From NCBI RefSeq assembly GCF_008831285.2, contig NW_022204507.1, forward strand, positions 2,048,001 to 2,112,000: 64,000 nucleotides of DNA, written 5' to 3'. This DNA is from Nymphaea colorata (Eukaryota > Streptophyta > Magnoliopsida > Nymphaeales > Nymphaeaceae). Shown piece by piece: positions 36,501-45,500 of the stretch (the first letter of the stretch is position 1; each line of letters opens with the position of its first letter). The notes under the pieces are model-generated. The model worked only from the letters and a program-made list of their open reading frames with translations, was not told where the DNA came from and did no database searches. A program made the translations under genes and the position numbers.

Positions 36501-39500
36501 CGCTTGTTCATTCAATTTCATGCCTTGGTTCGAAATAAATACTCCAGTGATATTGTGCATTTTCAATGTGATGGTGGTGGTGAATTTATTTCAAACGAAT
36601 TTACTGAGTACTTACTAAATCATGGGATCACTAGACAAATCTCATGCCCGCATACACCTCAGCAAAACGGAATTGTTGAAAGGAAACATAGGCATATCGT
36701 TGAAAGTGTGCTCAACATGATGCATGACACAGATTTACCTATGACGTTGTGGACCGAGGCTTTTCATACGGCTGTCCATGTTATAAACCGACTGCCATTG
36801 GCTTTGCTTGATGGAAAATCACCATTCTTTCTATTACATCAATCACCATTCTTTCTATTACATCAAGAACAGCCAGATTATGAGGAATTGTGTGTTTTTG
36901 GATGTGTGTGCTACGTGCATATTGATGTTTCCTTAAGGACCAAATTTCAAGATCGTGCTGTTTTATGCAGATTTATGGGGTATGCAGAAAATTACAAGGG
37001 CTATAGATGTTACAATCCTAAAACTGGGCGTGTGCATATTTCACGGCATGTTGTTTTTTATGAAAGCAGGTTATAGGATCCAAAGGCGTCTTCTGTGACA
37101 CTCAATGACAAAAATGAGGTATATGATACTTTGTTACATGCTGAAATTTTAAGACAAGGAATGGAAATGTTGCCTGAGCAGAGAGAGCAAGTTGTTGATG
37201 AGCCCGAAAAATTTGTCAGTAGTTCCTTGGACAGCACCACTTTCTTGGACAACCTGCCTTCATCCTCTCAGCCCAATGATCCACCTATAGATAACCGCTT
37301 CTCAGGCCTAGTGTATTCTCGGCGGTCAGTCCCTACTGCACCTCCACGTAAGTCACAACGCGTACGACATCCTATTGATAGATGGGTGAGCTATAACAAA
37401 TTTTCCTTGGATTTTCAATTTTTTATGACAGAAGTCAGCAAAAAGGTGGAACCAAAATGTTATCAACATGCGAGTAAGGAAAAATGTTGGGTTGAAGCTA
37501 TGAATGAGGAAATGGCAGCCTTGAATGAGTGTCAGACTTGGCAGATTGTTCCTCATCCAGATGGTAAGAATGTTGTGGGCTCCAAATGGGTTTACAAACT
37601 GAAATATAAGCCTGATGGTAGCATAGATCGATATAAAGCTCGCCTTGTGACGCGAGGCTTCACTCAGCAATACGGGGAAGATTATGATGAAACATTCAGT
37701 CCGGTCATCAAGATGGGAACGATCCGCGTAATTATTTCTCTTGCAGTCTCATATGGATGGACTCTCTATCAGTTGGATGTCAAAAATGCCTTCCTTCCTA
37801 GGATTCTAAAGGAAGAAGTATACATGGAGCAACCTCCCGGCTATGCTACACATGATCCTCAAAAATGGGTATGTAAGTTACACAAGTCTCTATATGGGTT
37901 GAAGCAGGCTTCTAGGTCATGGTTCGATCGGTTTTCTCATCATATACAACAAGTTGGTTTTCTTCGAAGCTCTCTCGATCACTCTTTATTTATCTACCAT
38001 ACCGGGGAAGCTACCACTTGGTTACTTATCTATGTTGATGATATTGTTATTACTGGAAATTCTACTTCACATATATCTTATGTTAAAGATATGTTGAAGC
38101 AAGAATTCAAGATGAAGGATCTCAGCGAATTACGATACTTCTTGGGTGTTGAACTTGACAGGACAGATGATAGATTGACTCTTACGCAGCACAAGTATAC
38201 TCTTGATATTTTGAACAGGGCAGGCATGATTAATTGCAAACCCATAACCACTCGTAGTGTTCTCAACACTAAATTAACTGCCTCTGATGGAACTGCTGCA
38301 TATCCCAATCCTACATTCTATCGCAACATTGTTGGTACGTTACAATACCTCACTTTTACACGCCCAGACATAGTATATGTTGTAAATCAGATCTCTCAAT
38401 TTATGCATGCACCCATGGAAGGACATATGGATGCCACTAAGCGAATCTTACGGTATCTCAAAGCTACTCTTGGAGATGGACTAGTCTACTCAAGAGGCCC
38501 CAATGTTACGCTTGGACATTGCATTTATACCTATACCGATGCAGACTGGGCAGGAGATCCCGATGATCGACGATCAGTTTCAGGTTTCTGTCTTTTTCTT
38601 GATTCTAATCTCATTTGTTGGAGCAGTAAGAAGCAGCGCGCAGTTGCTCGATCAAGCACTGAGGCAGAATATAGAGTAATGGCTGCTGGGACAGCTGAAG
38701 CATCATGGTTACGCCATTTGCTTGGAGAACTCAGCCTTCCTATTGTTCAGTCATCCTTACTATGTGACAACCAAAGTGCGATAAAAATTGTCTTCAACCC
38801 CGTTCTACATAATCGCACCAAACACATAGAGATTGATCAACACTTCATCCGTCAGAAGGTTGAAGAAGCCGAGATCTTGCCTACTTATGTACCCACCAGT
38901 GAACAAGTAGCTGACCTCTTCATCAAAGGACTCACAGGACAACACTTTTGGGAATTGAAGAACAAGTTAAGCATGATCAAATCTCATGCACAACTTGAGG
39001 GGGGCTGTTAAGTTTGTGCGCCTAGGATCGGGTCTGTCCAGACCCGATCCAATTCTTTTATATTCACACGCCCAAATATACTAGGTGGTGGCATACTTGT
39101 AATTTTTTACATATTTTTGTACAAACTGTTGTAATCTGATTAGGTTATCTTAATATAACAGTGATTAAGCCATTAAGGATTGCAGGGCGTCTCTAACGCC
39201 AACTGCACCTTCTCTTCCATCAGCTTCTACCTTCTCTACTCAATCACTCTTGTTTCAGGCCGGAGAGACACAAATTTCTAGAAAATCTTACACTTATTTG
39301 TTGGAATAGTAGGAAACAACATGCAGTTGCCAGATCCAGCATTGAGGCAAAATATAGGGCAATGGCTGCAGGCACAACTGAAGCCTCATGGTTATGTCAT
39401 CTGCTTGGGAAACTCTCCCTTTTCATTGCTCAGTCATCTTTATTCTGTGACAACCAAAGTGCGATCCAGATTGTTTTCAATCATGTTCTACATAATTGTA

Positions 39501-42500
39501 CTAAGCATATAGAGATTGATCAACACTTCATTCATCAAAAGGTCGAGGAATACGAGATTGTTCCTACTTATATAGCCACATCTCAACAAGTAGCTGATCT
39601 TTTTACCAAGGGGCTCATAGGGTGGACTTCGAACTTGTATTCTAGCAGTTTGAGGACTCATTTCTGTTGGGTGGGGTTCAGCACCTTTTGCAGCACGCAG
39701 CAACGCAAACTACTATGGTCAGTGTGCATCAAAAATTTGCTCTCTAGGAAGTAACGTCTCTACTTTTGAACAGCCATGATTAAGCAATTAACTCCCTTTC
39801 ATATGCTAACTTACCCTCAAAATTTTTGCCCATCACTTTGCTGAAATATGCTATTGGATGTTTGTCTTGGGTTAGAACTGCCCCCACATCCAAATCTGAT
39901 GCATCGGTCTCTAGGGGCCTTCATTATAGCTTCTTTCAGTTGGAACAAGGCTCTCAGCCTATCCCCACTCCATTCCCATATATTTCTCTTAATCATATAA
40001 GTTAAGGGAGCAGCTATTCTCCCAAAATCCTTCACAAACCTACAGTGATATCCAGCCAGTCCTAAGAAGGCTCTCATCCCTTTAAGGTTGGATGAAGGTT
40101 GTCAATACGTTATGGCAGCTACCTTATCACTCTCCATACATGCTACTGGCCAGTAATCGCACGGCCCAAATAGGTGACATGGGTCATACCAAAGGAGCAT
40201 TTGGATGCTTTAGCTTGGAGTTTGTGGAGTCTTAGTACCAGCACACTTCTAACATGATCTGTCATTTCTACCGTAAATGAGTATATCATCAAAGAACACC
40301 AAAACATACTTGTGCAAGCAAGGTAAGGCCTGAAATGTAGCAGGAGCATTAGTAAGGGCAAAAGCCATTACTCTAAATTCGTAAAGGCCCTCATGAGTCT
40401 GAAATGTTGTCTTTGGGGCATCATTGTGCGGAATCGGGTGCAACGTTGACCGCAACGGGTACGATCAACGTACCCCGGGTCATTTTTTACCATTTTCAGA
40501 CTCAGTCAACTTTGACCGAGTCCAAAATTGTTTGGTTTTGAATTTTAACGTTTTTTACAATTTTCACATTAAAATTATCGAAACCCTTAAACGATGATGG
40601 TTCTTCTTCGTCTTCACCCTTCACCGACAGACTCACTAAAACAGAAGAACGGCGAATGGCGAGCGGCGATGGCAAGCAGCGACAGCAAGCAGAGACGGCA
40701 GGCCGCGAACGTTGTTTTCTTCATTTTTAATCGAGCTCCGTTCTTGTAGAGTGTTAGAGAAGGAAGAAGAAGAAGAAGTTTTGGGTCGTACTGAGTTTTG
40801 GATTTTGTGGGGTCGATCAAAGGCGATTCTCTGCTAACGTTCTTGTTATTGTCGCTTTTGGTGAGTGATGTGGAGCTTCTCTTTGTTCTCGTTTTCTCGT
40901 TTTGGTGACATGAAAAAGTAGAAACAGAGTATAAGCTTTTTTTTGCATGCCGCTGTTCATTTTTCTTTCGTCCTTTTTTCTTTCGTCCTGGCTTTCTCAT
41001 GAGATATTGTTGCATGCATTGGTAATCTGTCTTTGTTACCATGATGGTTTTTCTCCTTGATTCTACATTTTTTGTTTTTGGTTTTTCTTTGATATTGATG
41101 AGTCTGCAAGTAACCATTCTCTCTCTCTCGCCGTTCCCTTTTAGGATATATTTTGGTTTAATTTGTGGTTCAGATGATACATTGGATTCCTTTTAGTGTT
41201 TTGATCCAGCTGGTTTTTAGTTTTATCTTTTCATTTTCGTTTTCCTTTCCTCGTTTAATTTCCTTTTCGAGTTCGGTGTTCTAATTGTTATTTGCTCTAT
41301 ATAGTTGGAACAAAATAAGCCAGAGAAAAGGGCGATTCTGGTTGTTTTGTTCAGTCCAAATCGCCCCAATGATTTTATTTGTAACAAATTTGTGATTCTT
41401 ATGATATGCAATTGTCACCCTACAATTTCGTCTGCGTTTCTATACTTTTCTTCTACTATGATGTTCTTTTGTACTCTTGTCTTTGTGGTTCTTATGTTGT
41501 TTTGGATTCATTTGTATCTTTAACTGCCAGGCTTTTCAGTTATCGCCTTATCGGTTACAGTTTTTTGCTTTTCAGATATAAATTGTAATGGCTGATAAAG
41601 GAACATAAAAGATGCCTACAAGTGGAAATGGAAATATGGCAAGCAGTAGTAGTAGTGTTAATACCGTTGCATTAGAAATGGATAATAATCCATCTCAGCC
41701 TCTTTGGCGTTGTGTAAAAAAACTAGGAAAAGCACCAGGTGGCGGTGGGAATATAATTTTTTCTTGCAATTTCTGTCATAATACGTTCACTGGCTCTTAT
41801 ACACGTTGCAAGGCACATTTATTGCATATCAAAGGCAATGGAAATTAGACCATGCGAAAAAGTTAGCAAAGAATCGATGAAGGTATTCAAAAAAGAACAA
41901 GATGCAGCTGAGATGAAAAAATCTTCAACCAAGTCAAGTGAACTATCTGTTCCTCTTCATGCAATTGAAGAAGGTGAAGATGCTTCAAAGAAAAGAAAAA
42001 CAAACATGGCGATTGGAGCTACCAAAACATTAGCACAAGCATTCAAAAATATGGGAAGTGTAGAGATGGATAGAAGGATCGGAAGGTTCTTTTTTGCAAG
42101 TTCACTTGCTTTTAATGTAGCCAAAAGTCCTTATTGGAAAGATGTTATAGGTTTGGATAATTGCAGTTTGGTTGGTTATGTACCCCCGAGTCAGAGAAGT
42201 TGAGAACAGTAATTCTTGCAGAAGAGAAGGCAAACATCAAAAAATTATTAGAGAAGAAGAAATTTTCATGGACACAATATGGAGTATCTATTGTTTCTAA
42301 CCGGTGGACTGATATACAAAGACGGCCACTGATAAATTTTATTGCTTATTCGCTTAATGGACCAATCTTCTTGAAATGTGATGATGCATCTAGGGAGTAT
42401 AAAGATGTTGAGTATTTAAAAGGGCTATTTATAGAAGTCATCAAAGAAGTGGGTGAAGATAATGTTATGCAAATTATTACTCATAATGTTCCACTTTGCC

Positions 42501-45500
42501 AATGAGCAGGGATGAATTTGGCAAGTGATCCAAGTATAATCACATATTCTGGACTCATTGTGTGGCACACAGTATAAATCTAGCACTTAAAAGTATTAGC
42601 AACCCATCAAAAGATGATACAAACACTGTTAAATTGTGTTCATGGATTGAGGAGCTTGAGCATAATGTCAAAAACATCAGAAATTTTGTTGTAAATCACA
42701 ACAATGCTCTTGCTATATTTAATAGGCATTCTGATTTGAAATTGCTGAAGGTAGCAGAGACTCGTTTTGCATCCATTATTGTAATGATGAAAAACAAAGC
42801 AGGTGAAACATGCATTAACACTTACGGTGACTGACAATGATTGGGAGTTTTATCGGAGTGATGACATTGTGAAGACTCAAGAAATTAAAAAATGTATTTT
42901 AGATGATGAATGGTGGGATAAGATTACATATTTTCTGCAGTTTACAGAGCCTATGTGGTAGATACTGAGAGAAGTTGATAAAGAAGGGTCCATGCTTCAT
43001 AGAGTTTATGATATGTGGGATAATATGATCGAAAAAATTCAAAACATTATTTTTAGACATGAGAAGAAGAATGTTGCACTTGATGATTCTGAGTTTTTCG
43101 ATCATGTGTATAAAATTTCAGTAAGAAGATGGAATAGAAGCAATAACCCTTTGCATTGTATGGCACACTCTTAAATCCCAAATATTATGGGCAAACATGG
43201 TTGGCAGGAAGTACTGGTCGTGTTCCTCTTAATCGAGATCCAAAAATATCAAACAATAGGGAGATATGTTTGGAAAAACTATTTTTTTATTCTCGTCGAT
43301 TGAAGATAATAAATAATGAGTTTGCGAGCTTCTCTGGTGGAAGAAGTGATTCAATACAAACTACAATGGCAAGAGAAGAAGAAGATCCTGTTAATTGGTG
43401 GTTATGTTTTGGAGCATCGACACCAAATCTCCAACAACTTGCATTGAAGTTATTATCTCAACCTGCAACCTCTTCATGTTGTGAAAGAAATTGGAGCACT
43501 TATTCTCAAATTCACAACATCAAGAGAAATAAGCAAACTAGTAAGCGAGCAGAAGATTTAGTTTATGTCCACTCCAACCTACGCTTACTTTCATGTACTT
43601 CAAATGATTACAGGTATTTCTTCATTCCGATGGTAGAAGAATTATTGGACAAATTGAAAGGCACAAACATATTTTCAAAACTGGATTTAAGGGCAGAGTA
43701 TCATCAAATTAGGATATTTCCTAAAGACATTCTACATACAGCATTTCAAACTCATGAAGGCTTTATAAATTTAATGTTATACGATTTGGACAACTGGACT
43801 AACTAATGTACCCGCAACCCTTAAAGTATTGATGGATTATGTATTCTGCCAATCTGCCCATATTTGTGTAAGTTTGTCTTAGTATCCTTTGATGATATAC
43901 TAGTTTATAGTGCAGACATGGACAAGCAATTGGAGCAGTTGACTAAAGTGCTCAGCGTGTTGATGGAACACAAAATGCATGCCAAGACTTCAAAATGTTT
44001 GTTTGGGAGCACTCAGATTATTTATCTTGGCCATGCAATCTCTGGCAAAGAGGTTCACATGGACTAGGACAGAATTATATCATCAAGGAATGGCAATTAC
44101 CCAAAGGAATAAAAGGATTAAGGGCTTTGCTTGGACTCGTATGGTATTACCGAAGATTTCTAAAGAATTTCAGAAAGATAAATGCACCCCTAACTATTAT
44201 CTAGTGGGGAGAATATTTCAAATTCATACATATCATAACAGCCTACGACACTACATACAACAGAAGAACCTCAATCCAATCTGGCAGAAATAGATGATAA
44301 GGTTGCTTGGCAATTATTTTGAGATCCTTTATAGGAAAGGCTCGGATAACTTAGTGGCAGACGGCTGCCAAGGCAGATTGAACAGGACCAAGGAGGAAGT
44401 TAGCTCAGATTTCATTCAACACACTAATTCTTCCAACTTTAGACCTTTGAAGCAGAACTGGCAAAGCACATCAGCATGCACTTTCAGTTCGAGAAATAAG
44501 GAAAAAGCTGGAATCCACATCAGTGCAGATGTATGGATACAGGTGGTGAGCAGTATATTATCAGTTATCAAAAATGCATTCATCAAGGAGGCAGGCCCAG
44601 AGGAAATACAAAGTATAAACTACATACCAAAGGATTAAACACACCCTCTGTGGGCCCAGGATGAGAAGAGAAGGGAGTATGTGCAACAATGCACCATTTG
44701 TTAGAGGCATAAATATGAAACTCTTAAACCTGCCAGCCTCCTCCAGCCACTACCAATTCAAACACATATTTGGGAGGACCTATCAATAGATTTCATTGAC
44801 GGCCTCCCCAGGTCCAAAGGGAAATCATCCTAGTGCTTGTTGATCGACTTTTGAAGTATGTGCATTTTATGGTTCTTGCCATCCCTTAGTAACAAAGGAA
44901 GTGGCTAAGGCTTTTCAGGAGAACAACGAAAGTTGCATGGAATAAGTCAATAGTAAGTGATAGGGACACCTTTTCTTGAGCAAAATTTGGCAACGATATT
45001 TTTCATTGCACGGTACTAAACTCAACATGAGCACAGCCTACACCAACCGACCGATGGACAGACCGAAGGGTCCTAGAAACCTATCTAAGGTGCTACACGA
45101 AGATGCAATTGGATTGATTTTCTGTCTTAGGCTAGTTTCACTTATAGCTCAGCTCCACGTTCAGCTACCAAGATGTGTCTGTTCAAGACCATCTATGGTC
45201 GACCTCGACTAGATCAGCGTTGCTTTTAGCCTCATACTAGGCATGGGTTTACTCTTGCCTAGAAGGCATTAATTTAATCCAGTAGCTGACGTACTGCACC
45301 TTCATCATAAGCGAGACAATGAAGGAAAACAACTGCGTTGTAGTCCTTACATGTGACGATTTTATATGACGACTAAAATATAGGGCTAAGAAGTAGGAAT
45401 ACCTATTACATCAACAACACGTAACCAATCCACCGACATGCAGCACAAAGGAAAAGCGACCCAAGGTAAAAGGAAAACCTTGTATCGGCTACAAACTGAA

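Larger units (their letters stand above)
34100..39292 (+). mobile_element. Copia-inner: nearly complete LTR retrotransposon
   Basis: It has 278- and 287-bp LTRs, a primer-binding site, leader, gag, pol, a polypurine tract (TTGAGGGGGGC, 38995-39005) and a CTTAT target duplication at 34095-34099 and 39293-39297. The insertion target is the RNase H region of copia-outer. Damage is light: two frameshifts in gag, one in-frame TAG in pol (37074-37076) and some key-residue changes. By eye the LTRs differ at about 10 positions plus two indels. Confidence 0.95.
30227..39631 (+). mobile_element. Copia-outer, interrupted by copia-inner and 3'-truncated
   Basis: It consists of a 5' LTR (30227-30512), primer-binding site, leader, gag from ATG 30812, protease ([17 protein letters not shown], near 31837), integrase, RT and RNase H. 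The reading is split at 34099 and resumes at 39293/39298 with RNase H ([12 protein letters not shown], then [18 protein letters not shown] and [10 protein letters not shown]). It ends near 39631 without a 3' LTR. Its CCHC knuckle ([14 protein letters not shown]) is intact. Relative to copia-inner about 0.6 kb of late integrase is deleted around 32700. Premature stops occur in gag and pol. Confidence 0.87.

Noticed and set aside
35232-39011. Copia-inner pol as a host gene because of its long frames
   Set aside because: LTRs, primer-binding site, polypurine tract and CTTAT target duplication identify it as a retrotransposon.
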